DNA of 64,000 nucleotides, taken from the NCBI GenBank assembly GCA_963849365.1, contig CAWKHA010000001.1, forward strand, positions 186,001 through 250,000. Reading direction: 5' to 3'. The notes under the pieces were generated by a model. The model was not told where the DNA came from. It made no database searches and saw only the letters and a program-made list of their open reading frames with translations. Within the stretch, counting starts at the first letter, position 1. Each line of letters opens with the position of its first letter. Both the position numbers and the translations under genes were made by a program. This document shows, piece by piece, positions 7,689 through 16,588 of this stretch. The DNA comes from CAVQCJ01 sp963849365 (GTDB lineage Bacteria > Actinomycetota > Actinomycetes > Prado026).

Positions 7689-8588
7689 TCAGGCGGGAGG
7701 AGCCGAGTCGTCCTTGTTGCTGAAGGCCGTCGCCAGCATGGCCATCGCCGACGAGAGCTCCGCCGGCACCACCCACACCTTGTTGGACGCGCCGGCCGCG
7801 ATCGCCGGCAGCGACTGCACGTACTGGTAGGCCAGCAGCTTGGGGTCCGCGTCCGCCTCGTGCACCGCCTGGAAGACGCGATGGATGGCCTGCGACTCGC
7901 CGTCGGCGCGCAGCACGGCCGCCTGAGCGTCACCCTCGGCCTTGAGGATCGCGGCCTGCTTCTCGCCCTCCGCGGTCAGGATCTGCGACTGCTTGAAGCC
8001 CTCGGCGTTGAGGATCGCGGCGCGCTTGTCACGCTCGGCGCGCATCTGCTTCTCCATCGAGTCCTTGATGGAGACCGGCGGGTCGATCGCCTTCAGCTCG
8101 ACGCGGTTGACGCGGACGCCCCACTTGCCGGTGGCCTCGTCGAGCACGCCGCGCAGCTGCTGGTTGATGTCCTCGCGCGAGGTCAGGGTCTGCTCGAGGT
8201 CCATCCCGCCGACCACGTTGCGCAGGGTTGTGACCGTGAGCTGCTCGATGCCCTGGATGTAGTTGGCGATCTCGTACGTCGCGGACTTCGCGTCGGTCAC
8301 CTGGAAGTAGATGACCGAGTCGATGTTCACGACGAGGTTGTCCTCGGTGATGACCGGCTGCGGCGGGAAGCTGACGACCTGCTCGCGCAGGTCGATGAGC
8401 GGGCGCAGCTTGTCGACGAACGGCACGAGCAGCGACAGGCCGGCGTTGAGGGTGCGGTGGTAGCGGCCCAGCCGCTCGACGACTCCGGCCCGCGCCTGCG
8501 GCACGATCCGCACGGTCCGTGCCAGCGTGACCAGGACCAGCAGCAGGAGAACGGCGACGATGATCAGCGACAGCTGGGTCGAGGACAC
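7689..8588 (-). CDS. SPFH/band 7 domain membrane protein (stomatin/QmcA type)
   Basis: 299 aa, GTG start. One N-terminal membrane helix (LSLIIVAVLLLLVLVTLA), then the SPFH domain (about 25-190: RAGVVERLGRYHRTLNAGL, and DNLVVNIDSVIYFQVTD), then a charged helical coiled coil with repeated A-E-G-E-K/ A-x-L-x-A-E-G-x patterns (about 190-240) that builds the oligomeric ring. Such proteins organise membrane microdomains and chaperone membrane proteases. The NfeD-like gene ends six bases upstream in the same direction; SPFH-NfeD pairs are a classic two-gene unit, which supports both assignments. Confidence 0.88.
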   Translation of the reverse strand: MSSTQLSLIIVAVLLLLVLVTLARTVRIVPQARAGVVERLGRYHRTLNAGLSLLVPFVDKLRPLIDLREQVVSFPPQPVITEDNLVVNIDSVIYFQVTDAKSATYEIANYIQGIEQLTVTTLRNVVGGMDLEQTLTSREDINQQLRGVLDEATGKWGVRVNRVELKAIDPPVSIKDSMEKQMRAERDKRAAILNAEGFKQSQILTAEGEKQAAILKAEGDAQAAVLRADGESQAIHRVFQAVHEADADPKLLAYQYVQSLPAIAAGASNKVWVVPAELSSAMAMLATAFSNKDDSAPPA

Positions 8589-8594
8589 GAAGGA

Positions 8595-9026
8595 TCACGG
8601 CTCCGATGCGTAGACAACGGCATGGGCGCCGTCGATGCGGACGACCTCGACCGATGTGCCCGGTTCGAGGACGACGGACGGGTCGAAGGTCCGGGCTGAC
8701 CAGATCTCTCCCCCGATCTTGACCCGGCCGTCCCGACCGTCGACCCGGTCCAGGACGATGCCGCCCGCCCCCACGAGCGCGGCCGTACCGGTTCGGGTCT
8801 CGCCGGGCTGGCGCAGGTGCCGCAGCGCGACCGGACGGACGACGAGGAGCATGAGGATCGACACGATGGCTGCGACCAGTGACTGCGCCACCAGCGAGTC
8901 GGTGACCAGCGACACGACCCCGCCGGCGACCGCTCCGGCCGACAGCATGATGAAGACCAGGTTGACGGAGGTCATCTCGACGAGCGCGAGGAGCAGCGCC
9001 GCGAGGAACCACAGGTACCAGGCCAC
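8595..9026 (-). CDS. NfeD family membrane protein
   Basis: 143 aa from a GTG start. Three closely spaced hydrophobic segments (about 3-20, 22-45, 50-68) are followed by a small OB-fold C-terminal domain (about 80-140) with GTAALVGAGGIVLDRVDGRDGRV... and VEVVRIDGAHAVV features, the short NfeD form without the N-terminal ClpP-like protease. NfeD partners with SPFH proteins; this gene lies six bases upstream of one. Probably co-transcribed, NfeD first. Confidence 0.82.
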   Translation of the reverse strand: MAWYLWFLAALLLALVEMTSVNLVFIMLSAGAVAGGVVSLVTDSLVAQSLVAAIVSILMLLVVRPVALRHLRQPGETRTGTAALVGAGGIVLDRVDGRDGRVKIGGEIWSARTFDPSVVLEPGTSVEVVRIDGAHAVVYASEP

Positions 9027-9066
9027 GCCTTCATCCTAGGTCGGCACCGGACGGAAGGAGCGGCGG

Positions 9067-9858
9067 TCAGCCCACAAGTCTGGCGGCGTGCCGACCGGCT
9101 CGTGCGTCGAGCTGAAGCGGCAGCCCGAACGTCTCCGACAGCGTGCCCGCCGTGAGCTTCTCGGCGATCGGCCCGGAGGCGACCACGGCTCCCGCGCGCA
9201 GCATCAGCACGTGCGTGAAGCCGGGCGGGATCTCCTCGACGTGGTGAGTGACGAGCACCATCGCCGGTGCGTCCGGGTCGTCGGCCAGCCCGGCGAGACG
9301 GTGGACCAGGTCCTCGCGACCGCCGAGGTCCAGGCCGGCGGCCGGCTCGTCGAGCAGCAGGAGCTCGGGGTCGGCCATCAGCGCCCGCGCGATCTGCACG
9401 CGCTTGCGCTCGCCCTCGGAGAGGGTCCCGAACGTGCGTCCGGCGAGCTCGGCGGCACCCAGCAGTGCGAGCAGCGACAGCGCGCGCTCGTCGTCGACGC
9501 GGTCGTACCGCTCCCGCCAGCGCCCGACCACGGCGTACGACGCGGTGCGCACCACGTCGACGACGCGTTCCTGCGCCGGGAGCCGCTCGGCGAGGGCAGC
9601 GCTGGTCAGGCCGATGCGGGGCCGCAGCTCGAAGACGTCCACCGCGCCCAACCGCTCACCCAGCACCCAGGCCTCCCCCGCGGTCGGGTGCATCTGGGTG
9701 GCTGCGATCTGCAGCAGGGTCGTCTTCCCGGCACCGTTCGGGCCGAGCACCACCCAGCGCTCGCCCTCGTGGACGGCCCAGTCGACCCGGTCGAGCAGCG
9801 TGGACACGCCGCGCACGACGGTGACGGCGCGCAGGTCGAGCACGTCCGCCACAGCCAC
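9067..9858 (-). CDS. ABC transporter ATP-binding protein
   Basis: 263 aa. Walker A GPNGAGKTT (about 39-47), signature LSEGERKRVQIARAL (about 142-156), Walker B LLLLDEPAAGLD (about 164-175) and the switch His in VLVTHHVEE. One nucleotide-binding domain only, no permease adjacent, so its partner is not identifiable. The motif LSEGE in place of LSGGQ and the iron/molybdate-like layout suggest a stand-alone ATPase of the YlmA/ModF kind. Divergent from the gene at 9931. Confidence 0.8.
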   Translation of the reverse strand: MAVADVLDLRAVTVVRGVSTLLDRVDWAVHEGERWVVLGPNGAGKTTLLQIAATQMHPTAGEAWVLGERLGAVDVFELRPRIGLTSAALAERLPAQERVVDVVRTASYAVVGRWRERYDRVDDERALSLLALLGAAELAGRTFGTLSEGERKRVQIARALMADPELLLLDEPAAGLDLGGREDLVHRLAGLADDPDAPAMVLVTHHVEEIPPGFTHVLMLRAGAVVASGPIAEKLTAGTLSETFGLPLQLDARAGRHAARLVG

Positions 9859-9918
9859 CCGACGAACCTACCGGGCGTGCCGCGACCGGGTCGTCGCCGG
9901 TTCGGGCGCCCGGCTGCC

Positions 9919-9924
9919 TAGGCT
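9919..9924 (+). promoter_or_regulatory. -10 element of leaderless serB operon transcript
   Basis: TAGGCT six bases before the GTG at 9931 (TANNNT-N6-GTG), with no Shine-Dalgarno sequence between. Confidence 0.5.
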
Positions 9925-9930
9925 GGTGCG

Positions 9931-10722
9931 GTGCCGGTACCCAACCGATCAGCGCGACTGGTGGCGTGGTCCAACGCCGTCGCACTGGGTCTGGTCTCGC
10001 CCGACCTCGCGGCCGCGGAGGTCGCCGGGCCCGACCCGTCGCACCGGGTGGACGGGTTGCCCGGTGGCGACGGCCAGACGCTGCCGGTGCTGCTCGCCCG
10101 GGTCCGGCGGCACGCCGTCGCGGGTGCGCGGCTGGTGCTTCCCGTCTCCGGCGACCCGGTCGGTCTGCCCGGCCCGGGACCGCTCACGGCCGCGGCGCTG
10201 GCCACCGGCGAGGCAGCGCTGCTTCCCGAGGCGTTCGGAGCCGCCGGAGCGCCGGGCGGCTGGGGGCTGGTACCCGTGCTGGAGCCGGCCGGAGTGCGCT
10301 GGACCGCGTACGCCGTACCCGAACCGGCCCTGGCCCTGCGCACGACCACCCTCGCCGAGGCGGACCAGGGACTGGCGCAGTCGCTGCGCGAAGCCACTGC
10401 CGTGCTCGACCGGCTCGACGTCGCGACCTGGGACGACCGCGATGCCGACGACATCGCCGCACTCCGGTCCGGCCGGCTGGACGGCGACGGTCTCGCGCCG
10501 GGCTACCCCGAGCGTGCTGTCTCCGTCCTGGTCCGCGCGCGGCGACTGCGCACCATCGTCCGGCTGGCGTGCCGGGACGACGGCGCTTCGCTGACCGTCG
10601 GTGAGGCCGCGGCCCGGGCGGCGGCGCTCGAGCCCCTGGACCGCGCGGCCAGGCATGCGGAGATGGCGGCGTACAACGCGCTGGCGGACGGGTTCCCGGC
10701 CTCGAGTCGAGCCGCGCAGTGA
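9931..10722 (+). CDS. conserved hypothetical protein upstream of serB
   Basis: 263 aa from GTG (PVPNRSARL follows). Ala/Leu/Arg/Asp-rich, soluble, no membrane segment. I recognise it only as the kind of unnamed protein found beside serB in actinobacteria. The sequence has a central Pro-containing beta-rich region (about 60-130) and a C-terminal helical region (about 140-255). It overlaps serB by four bases (GTGA), so the two are translationally coupled and probably expressed together; that does not show a role in serine synthesis. Confidence 0.6.
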   Translation: MPVPNRSARLVAWSNAVALGLVSPDLAAAEVAGPDPSHRVDGLPGGDGQTLPVLLARVRRHAVAGARLVLPVSGDPVGLPGPGPLTAAALATGEAALLPEAFGAAGAPGGWGLVPVLEPAGVRWTAYAVPEPALALRTTTLAEADQGLAQSLREATAVLDRLDVATWDDRDADDIAALRSGRLDGDGLAPGYPERAVSVLVRARRLRTIVRLACRDDGASLTVGEAAARAAALEPLDRAARHAEMAAYNALADGFPASSRAAQ

Positions 10723-11918
10723 CCACGCTGCTGGTGACGCTGACCGGTCCCGACCGGCCCGGCGTGACCTCGTCCCTGTTCGAGTCGCTGTCGGCCTTCG
10801 ACGTGACAGTCCTGGACATGGAGCAGGTGGTGGTGCGCGGGACGCTGGTCCTGGGGGTGCTGCTGGGCGGTCCGCAGGCTGCGCAGGCCGAGCCGTCGGT
10901 GCGCACCGTCGGTGCGCGGCTCGGCATGACCGTGGAGACGAGCACCGGCGCCGACGAGGTGGACCCGAGGCGGCTGGGCCGGCTGCACGTCACCCTGCTC
11001 GGCACGCCGCTGCTACCCGCGGCGGTCGCCGCGATCGCCGGGACGGTCGCGGCGACGGGCGCCAACATCGACCGGATCGTCCGGCTCTCTTCGTACCCGG
11101 TGACCACGATCGAGCTGGAGGTCAGCGGGGCCGACCCGGACCGGCTGCGGTCCGAGCTGGCCACGGCTGCGGCGAGCCACCACGTCGACGTCGCGGTCCA
11201 GCGCAGCGGGCTGAGCCGGCGGGCCAAGCGCCTGGTGGTGATGGATGTGGACTCGACGCTGATCCAGGACGAGGTCATCGAGCTCGTCGCGGACGAGGCC
11301 GGCTGCCGACCGCAGGTCGAGGCGATCACCGCAGCCGCCATGCGCGGCGAGCAGGACTTCGAAGCCTCGCTGCGCGCCCGTACGGCGCTGCTGGCCGGCT
11401 TGCCGGAGGAGGCCCTGGAGCGGGTGCGGGACCGGGTACGGCTGGCCCCCGGAGCGCGCACGCTGATCCGTACGCTCGGCCGGCTCGGCTACCGCACCGC
11501 GCTGGTGTCCGGCGGTTTCACCCAGGTCGTCGGGCCGCTGGCCGCCGAGCTGGGCATCGACTTCCTCGCCGCGAACACGTTCGAGATCGCCGGCGGCCGG
11601 CTGACCGGCGGCCTGGTGGGACCGGTGCTGGACCGGGCCGGGAAGGCGCAGGCCCTGGAGCGGTTCGCGGAGCAGGCCGGCGTCCCGGTCAGCCAGACGG
11701 TCGCGATCGGTGACGGCGCCAACGACCTCGACATGCTCCACCGCGCCGGGCTCGGAATCGCGTTCAACGCCAAGCCGCTGGTGCGCGAGGCTGCGGACGC
11801 CTCGGTGAACGTCCCCTACCTGGACACGATCCTCTACCTGCTCGGCATCAGCCGGGACGAGATCGAGGAGGCGGACGCCGAGGCCGGCCTGGTCACGCCG
11901 GCGCCGCCGATCGCCTGA
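10719..11918 (+). CDS. serB: phosphoserine phosphatase SerB with N-terminal ACT domains
   Basis: 399 aa, GTG start overlapping the preceding stop. Two ACT-like regions (about 1-80 and 90-165: LVTLTGPDRPGVTSSL, and HVTLLGTPLLPAAVAAIAG) precede a HAD phosphatase: motif I MDVDSTLIQDE (about 174-184, nucleophile and acid Asp), motif II SGGFTQ (about 264), motif III with Lys in AGKAQALE, and motif IV GDGANDLDML (about 331-340). It removes phosphate from O-phosphoserine, the last step of serine synthesis. The ACT domains suggest allosteric amino-acid control, as in mycobacterial SerB2. Confidence 0.93.
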   Translation: MTTLLVTLTGPDRPGVTSSLFESLSAFDVTVLDMEQVVVRGTLVLGVLLGGPQAAQAEPSVRTVGARLGMTVETSTGADEVDPRRLGRLHVTLLGTPLLPAAVAAIAGTVAATGANIDRIVRLSSYPVTTIELEVSGADPDRLRSELATAAASHHVDVAVQRSGLSRRAKRLVVMDVDSTLIQDEVIELVADEAGCRPQVEAITAAAMRGEQDFEASLRARTALLAGLPEEALERVRDRVRLAPGARTLIRTLGRLGYRTALVSGGFTQVVGPLAAELGIDFLAANTFEIAGGRLTGGLVGPVLDRAGKAQALERFAEQAGVPVSQTVAIGDGANDLDMLHRAGLGIAFNAKPLVREAADASVNVPYLDTILYLLGISRDEIEEADAEAGLVTPAPPIA

Positions 11919-11939
11919 TCGACGTCCGAGCCGGCGCAG

Positions 11940-12461
11940 TCAGCCGCGGGGCACGGCAAACGACGTCAGCACACCGCACCCGGGGGTGACGGCGGACCAG
12001 CCGGTGTCCAGGTCCAGCACCGCCAGCGCCGAGGTCGGGTACTTGGCCGCGGCGAGGGCACGCGCCTCGTCCGAGTCGTGCTTGGCCAGCGAGAGCACCA
12101 GCTCCTGGACCCCGGGGTTGTGCCCGACCAGCAGCACGCAGCCGCGGTCGGCCGGGGTGTCGCGCAGCACCGCGAGCAGGTCGACCAGCCCGGCGTCGTA
12201 CACCCGCTCGTCGAAGCGCACCTCGACCGGGTCCTCGGGACCGAGCTCGGAGCTCAGACCGTCCCAGGTCTCGCGGGTGCGGCGGGCCGGCGAGCACCAC
12301 ACAAGATCCGGCAGCGAGCCGTGGTCGGCGAGCCAGCGACCCGCCGCACCCGCGTCACGGCGACCGCGACGACCCAGCGGCCGGTCCTGGTCGGCCACGC
12401 CGGCCGGCCAGTCCGACTTGGCGTGCCGCAGGACCACCAGCCGGCGGTCGGCTCTGCTCAT
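11940..12461 (-). CDS. SixA-like histidine phosphatase family protein
   Basis: 173 aa. The catalytic RHG-type motif appears as LVVLRHAKSDWP (about 8-19) with the phosphohistidine His, a second WCSPARRTRET region supplies Arg (about 53-63), and VLLVGHNPGVQEL (about 108-120) gives the second catalytic His. The RHAKSDW form is that of SixA-like single-domain phosphatases, which dephosphorylate phosphohistidine proteins or small molecules. Single gene converging on serB; the substrate is not deducible. Confidence 0.82.
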   Translation of the reverse strand: MSRADRRLVVLRHAKSDWPAGVADQDRPLGRRGRRDAGAAGRWLADHGSLPDLVWCSPARRTRETWDGLSSELGPEDPVEVRFDERVYDAGLVDLLAVLRDTPADRGCVLLVGHNPGVQELVLSLAKHDSDEARALAAAKYPTSALAVLDLDTGWSAVTPGCGVLTSFAVPRG

Positions 12462-12491
12462 CGACTCATCATGCCCGTCCGCGGCCGCGCT

Positions 12492-13253
12492 TCATGCACC
12501 CATGGCGTGGACGCCGCCGTCGGAGTGCACAATCTCGCCGGTGGTCCGGGGGAACCAGTCCGACAACAGCGCCACGCAGGCGCGGGCAGCGGGCTCGGGG
12601 TCGGACAGGTCCCAGCCGATCGGGGCGCGGGTCGACCACACGGTCTCGAACTCCTCGAAGCCGGGGATGGACTTGGCCGCCACGGTCTTGATCGGACCGG
12701 CCGCGACCAGGTTGACCCGGATCCCCTGCGGTCCCAGGTCGCGGGCCAGGTAGCGCGCGGTCGACTCGAACGCCGCTTTCGCCACCCCCATCCAGTCGTA
12801 CTTCGGCCAGGCGACGGTCGCGTCGAAGTCCAGCCCGACCACCGAGCCGCCCGGGCCCATCAGCGGCAGCGCGGCCACCGACAGCGCCTTCAACGAGTAC
12901 GCGCTCACGTGCAGAGCCGTCGCGACGTCGGACCACGAAGCGTTCAGGAAGTCGAAGGCGCCCTCGGGCGCGAAACCGATCGAGTGCAGCACCCCGTCGA
13001 GCCCGTCGACGTGCTCACGGACCCGCTCGGGCAGCGCCGCCAGGTCGGCCTCGCTGGTGACGTCCAGCTCGATCACCGGTGCGGTCCGCGGCAGCCGCCC
13101 GGAGATCCGCCGGGTCAGGCTCAGCGCCCGGCCGTAGGACGTCAGCACGACGGTCGCGCCCTCCTGCTGCGCGAGCCGGGCGACGTGGAAGGCGATCGAC
13201 GCGTCCGTGAGGACACCGGTCACGAGCACCCGCTTGCCGTCGAGGATCCCCAT
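12492..13253 (-). CDS. fabI: enoyl-[acyl-carrier-protein] reductase (InhA/FabI type)
   Basis: 253 aa. An SDR-fold enoyl-ACP reductase: MGILDGKRVLVTGVLTDASI at the nucleotide-binding start and the Tyr152-x6-Lys159 pair in YDWMGVAKA, the InhA arrangement, plus LVAAGPIKTVAAKSIPGF near residue 195. It reduces trans-2-enoyl-ACP with NAD(P)H in FAS-II. Its start overlaps by one base the stop of fabG, giving the fabG-fabI (mabA-inhA) pair. Whether this organism uses it for mycolic-acid-like chains cannot be judged from this window. Confidence 0.92.
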   Translation of the reverse strand: MGILDGKRVLVTGVLTDASIAFHVARLAQQEGATVVLTSYGRALSLTRRISGRLPRTAPVIELDVTSEADLAALPERVREHVDGLDGVLHSIGFAPEGAFDFLNASWSDVATALHVSAYSLKALSVAALPLMGPGGSVVGLDFDATVAWPKYDWMGVAKAAFESTARYLARDLGPQGIRVNLVAAGPIKTVAAKSIPGFEEFETVWSTRAPIGWDLSDPEPAARACVALLSDWFPRTTGEIVHSDGGVHAMGA

Positions 13254-13957
13254 CAGTGCCCCATCCCGAGTCCGCCGTCGACCGGGACCAGCGCTCCGGT
13301 CACGTAGCCGGCCTCCTCCGAGGCCAGGAAGCGCACGACCGCGGCCACCTCGTCCGGGTCCGCGTACCGCCCGAGCGGCACCTGCGCGAGGATCTGCGCC
13401 TTGCGCTCGTCCCCGAGGGCGGCGGTCATGTCGGTGTCGACGAAGCCGGGCGCGACCACGTTCGCGGTGATGCCGCGGGAGCCGAGCTCGCGGGCCAGCG
13501 AGCGGGCCAGCCCGACCAGCCCGGCCTTGGACGCCGCGTAGTTCGCCTGGCCGGCCGAGCCCAGCATGCCGACCACGGACGAGACGAAGACCAGCCGGCC
13601 GCGCCGGGCCCGCAGCATGCTCTTCGACGCGCGCTTGGCCACCCGGAAGGCCCCGGTCAGGTTGGTGTCCAGCACCTCGGCCCAGTCCTCGGCCGACATC
13701 CGCAGCAGCAGCGTGTCGCGGGTGATCCCGGCGTTGGCGACCAGCACCTCGACCGGGCCCTGGTGCGCCTCCACCTCGGTGAACGCGGCGTCGACGGAGG
13801 CGTCGTCGGTGACGTCGCAGCGCACCGCGAACAGCCCGTCGGGCGCCGCACCGGAACGCGACGTGACAGCGACGCTGTCGCCCGCGGCCGCGAACGCCCT
13901 GGCCACGGCCAGCCCGATCCCCCGGTTCCCCCCGGTCACCAGTACCGAGCGCGGCAC
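13253..13957 (-). CDS. fabG: 3-oxoacyl-[acyl-carrier-protein] reductase FabG
   Basis: 234 aa, GTG start with GGAAGGA about six bases upstream. SDR motifs: TGGNRGIG (about 8-15), NAGIT (75-79), catalytic Ser127, Tyr140 and Lys144 (QANYAASK). The MabA-like context upstream of an InhA-like fabI supports the FAS-II ketoreductase role, NADPH-dependent reduction of 3-oxoacyl-ACP. First gene of a two-gene operon with fabI. Confidence 0.92.
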   Translation of the reverse strand: MPRSVLVTGGNRGIGLAVARAFAAAGDSVAVTSRSGAAPDGLFAVRCDVTDDASVDAAFTEVEAHQGPVEVLVANAGITRDTLLLRMSAEDWAEVLDTNLTGAFRVAKRASKSMLRARRGRLVFVSSVVGMLGSAGQANYAASKAGLVGLARSLARELGSRGITANVVAPGFVDTDMTAALGDERKAQILAQVPLGRYADPDEVAAVVRFLASEEAGYVTGALVPVDGGLGMGH

Positions 13958-14068
13958 GCGTCGTCCTTCCGTCGGCTGTCGTTCCCGGTCTCGTCCGTCG
14001 CGGCGACGCTAGCGGCTACCCATGGGTACGCCGCAACCGGCTCTGGCGCGCCGCCGGCGGCGATTCCG

Positions 14069-14074
14069 TAGGGT
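14069..14074 (+). promoter_or_regulatory. -10 element of leaderless quinone oxidoreductase transcript
   Basis: TAGGGT seven bases before the ATG at 14082. It is flanked by CCG and CGG, giving a small dyad around the hexamer. Confidence 0.5.
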
Positions 14075-14081
14075 CGGGGCC

Positions 14082-15044
14082 ATGCGCGCCGTCCAGATCA
14101 CCCGCTTCGGCGGCCCCGAGGTCCTCGAGCTGGTGGACCTGCCCGACCCTCGGCCGACCGGCGACCTGCAGCTGGTCGAGGTCGACTCCGCCGGGGTCAA
14201 CTACGCCGACACGCACCAGACCGAGGACAGCTACCTGGCCAGGCAGACGCTGCCCATGGTGCCCGGCGCCGAGGTGGTGGGACGGACCCCGGACGGCCGC
14301 CGCGTGCTCGCGGTCGCGGCCAGCGGCGGGTACGCCGAGCTGGCTCTGGCCCACGCCGCCACTACGTATGAGCTGCCGGAGGCGGTCGGCGACGCGGCGG
14401 CGCTGGCTCTGCTGGTGCAGGGGACGACGGCCTGGCACCTGCTGCGGACCTGCACCCACATGGCCGCGGGCGAGACCGTCCTGGTGCACGCGGGCGCCGG
14501 TGGCGTGGGCACGCTCGCGGTCCAGCTCGCGAAGGCGTGGGGCGCGGGCCACGTCATCGCGACCGCGTCGACGCAGGACAAGCGGGACCTGGCGGTCGAG
14601 CTCGGCGCGGACATCGCCATCGGCCCCGAGCCGGAGGGGCTGCGCGATCGCATCCGCGAGGCGAACGGCGGTCATGCCGTGGACGTGGTCCTGGAGATGA
14701 CCGGTGGACCGGTGTTCGACCAGAGCCTGGCCGCCCTGGCGCCGTTCGGGCGGCTGGCGACGTTCGGGATGGCGTCGCGGGTAGCCCCGACGCCGGTCGA
14801 GCCCGGCGCCCTCATGGCTCGGTCCCGGGCCGTGATCGGGTTCTGGCTGGCGCACTGCTTCAGCCGCCCGGAGATGATGCGCGGACCGCTGCAGGAGCTG
14901 TTCGCGATGGTGGCCGACGGCCGGCTGCGGACGGTGTCGGCCGGGTACTACCCGCTGGCGGACGTTCGGAGGGCGCACGAGGACCTCCTGGCCAGGCGCA
15001 CGACCGGCAAGGTGGTCCTGGACGTCGCCGGAGGTCGTTCGTGA
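14082..15044 (+). CDS. quinone oxidoreductase family (MDR) NADPH:quinone reductase
   Basis: 320 aa from MRAVQITRFGG; an earlier in-frame ATG at 14022 would add an Arg-rich non-conserved leader and lies upstream of the -10 element. MDR fold: N-terminal GroES-like domain (VDSAGVNYADTHQTED) and Rossmann domain with HAGAGGVGTLAVQLAKAWG (about 138-156). No catalytic zinc-binding Cys/His set is apparent, as in QOR proteins. Ends with a 4-base overlap (GTGA) on the tldD gene, so the three genes to 17985 probably form one operon; the functional link is unclear. Confidence 0.85.
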   Translation: MRAVQITRFGGPEVLELVDLPDPRPTGDLQLVEVDSAGVNYADTHQTEDSYLARQTLPMVPGAEVVGRTPDGRRVLAVAASGGYAELALAHAATTYELPEAVGDAAALALLVQGTTAWHLLRTCTHMAAGETVLVHAGAGGVGTLAVQLAKAWGAGHVIATASTQDKRDLAVELGADIAIGPEPEGLRDRIREANGGHAVDVVLEMTGGPVFDQSLAALAPFGRLATFGMASRVAPTPVEPGALMARSRAVIGFWLAHCFSRPEMMRGPLQELFAMVADGRLRTVSAGYYPLADVRRAHEDLLARRTTGKVVLDVAGGRS

Positions 15045-16588
15045 CCACGCCGGTGCACAGCGCCGGCGGGCGCACCGTCGACGCGGACTTCCTGGCCCTG
15101 CCGCTGCGCGCCATCGCCGACGCCGCGCTCTCGCGCAGCCGCGCGCTGGGCGTCGACCACGCCGACGTCCGGGTGGCCAGGATGCGGCACCAGATCCTGC
15201 GGCTGCGGGACGGGCACCCGGAGAGCGCCGTCGACGCGGAGGACCTGGGCCTGGCCGTCCGGGTGGTGCACGACGGGTGCTGGGGCTTCGCGGCCGGGGT
15301 CGACCTCACGCCCGACGAGGCGGCGCGGCTCGCCGAGCGGGCCGTGGCGATGGCCCGGCTGAGCCGCCCGCTGTCGACCGAGCGGGTCGAGCTCGCGCCG
15401 GAGCCCACGTACGCCGACGTCACGTACGTCTCCTCGTACGAGGTCGACCCGACCACCGTCCCGGAGGCGGACAAGACCGCGCTGCTGGCCGACTGGAGCA
15501 CGCGCCTGATGGCCGCGGCGTCCGTCGACCACGTCGACGCGACAGTGTTCGCCGTGCAGGAGTGCAGCTTCTACGCCGACCTGGCCGGCACGGTCACGAC
15601 GCAGCAGCGCGTCCGCATCGAGCCGGAGGTGACCGCGGTCGCGGTGCAGGACGACGGCGGCTTCGAGTCGATGCGCACCCTCGCGCCGCCGGCCGGGCGC
15701 GGCTGGGAGTACGTGACCGGGCCCGCCGACCGCGTCGCGCCGACGTGGGACTGGGACGCCGAGCTGGCCGAGCTGCCGGAGCTGCTGGCGGAGCGGCTGC
15801 GGGCTCCCTCCGTGCAGGCGGGTCGGTACGACCTCGTGGTGGACCCGACCAACCTGTGGCTCACGATCCACGAGTCGGTCGGGCACGCCACCGAGCTGGA
15901 CCGCTCGCTCGGCTACGAGGCGAACTACGCCGGCACGTCCTTCGCGACGTTCGACCGGCTGGGCACGCTGAAGTACGGCTCGCCGCTCATGCACGTCACC
16001 GGCGACCGCACCCTCGAGCACGGCCTCGCCACCGTCGGATGGGACGACGAGGGTGTGGCCGGCCAGCAGTTCGACCTGGTGCGGGACGGGCTGCTGGTCG
16101 GCTTCCAGCTGGACCGCAACATGGCGCGGCTGAAGGGGCTGGGCCGGTCCAACGGCTGCGCGTACGCCGACTCCGCGCTGCACGTGCCCGTCCAGCGCAT
16201 GGCCAACGTGTCGTTGCAGCCGGTCGCGGGCGGGCCGTCCCGTGACGAGCTCATCGCCGGGGTCGACGACGGGCTCTACGTCATGGGCGACAAGAGCTGG
16301 TCGATCGACATGCAGCGCTACAACTTCCAGTTCACCGGTCAGCGTTTCTACCGGATCAAGGGCGGCCGGCTCGCGGGTCAGGTCAAGGACGCCGCGTACC
16401 AGGCCAACACCACCGACTTCTGGGGCGCGATGAGCGTGGTCGGCGGGCCGTCGACCTACTACCTGGGGGGTGCTTTCAACTGTGGCAAGGGCCAACCGGG
16501 GCAGGTCGCCGCGGTGACGCACGGCTGCCCGGTCGCCCGGTTCGACCAGGTCAACATCCTCAACACGCTGCAGGAGGGTGGGCGATGA
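15041..16588 (+). CDS. tldD: metalloprotease TldD family (catalytic subunit)
   Basis: 515 aa from GTG. The zinc motif HESVGHATE (His277, Glu278, His282) is the HExxxH of TldD, followed by GYEANYAGTSFAT. Bacterial TldD works with TldE as a heterodimer that degrades unfolded peptides through a narrow tunnel, and is needed to mature some ribosomal peptides. The next gene (tldE) overlaps by four bases, giving the expected pair. A longer frame is open upstream into the oxidoreductase, but the overlapping GTG is the natural start. Confidence 0.9.
   Translation: MTTPVHSAGGRTVDADFLALPLRAIADAALSRSRALGVDHADVRVARMRHQILRLRDGHPESAVDAEDLGLAVRVVHDGCWGFAAGVDLTPDEAARLAERAVAMARLSRPLSTERVELAPEPTYADVTYVSSYEVDPTTVPEADKTALLADWSTRLMAAASVDHVDATVFAVQECSFYADLAGTVTTQQRVRIEPEVTAVAVQDDGGFESMRTLAPPAGRGWEYVTGPADRVAPTWDWDAELAELPELLAERLRAPSVQAGRYDLVVDPTNLWLTIHESVGHATELDRSLGYEANYAGTSFATFDRLGTLKYGSPLMHVTGDRTLEHGLATVGWDDEGVAGQQFDLVRDGLLVGFQLDRNMARLKGLGRSNGCAYADSALHVPVQRMANVSLQPVAGGPSRDELIAGVDDGLYVMGDKSWSIDMQRYNFQFTGQRFYRIKGGRLAGQVKDAAYQANTTDFWGAMSVVGGPSTYYLGGAFNCGKGQPGQVAAVTHGCPVARFDQVNILNTLQEGGR

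Noticed and set aside
14022..14081. Longer N-terminus for the quinone oxidoreductase
   Set aside because: The extra residues are Arg-rich and unlike the family; the start at 14082 follows the -10 element and the sequence MRAVQITRFGG is the normal MDR start.
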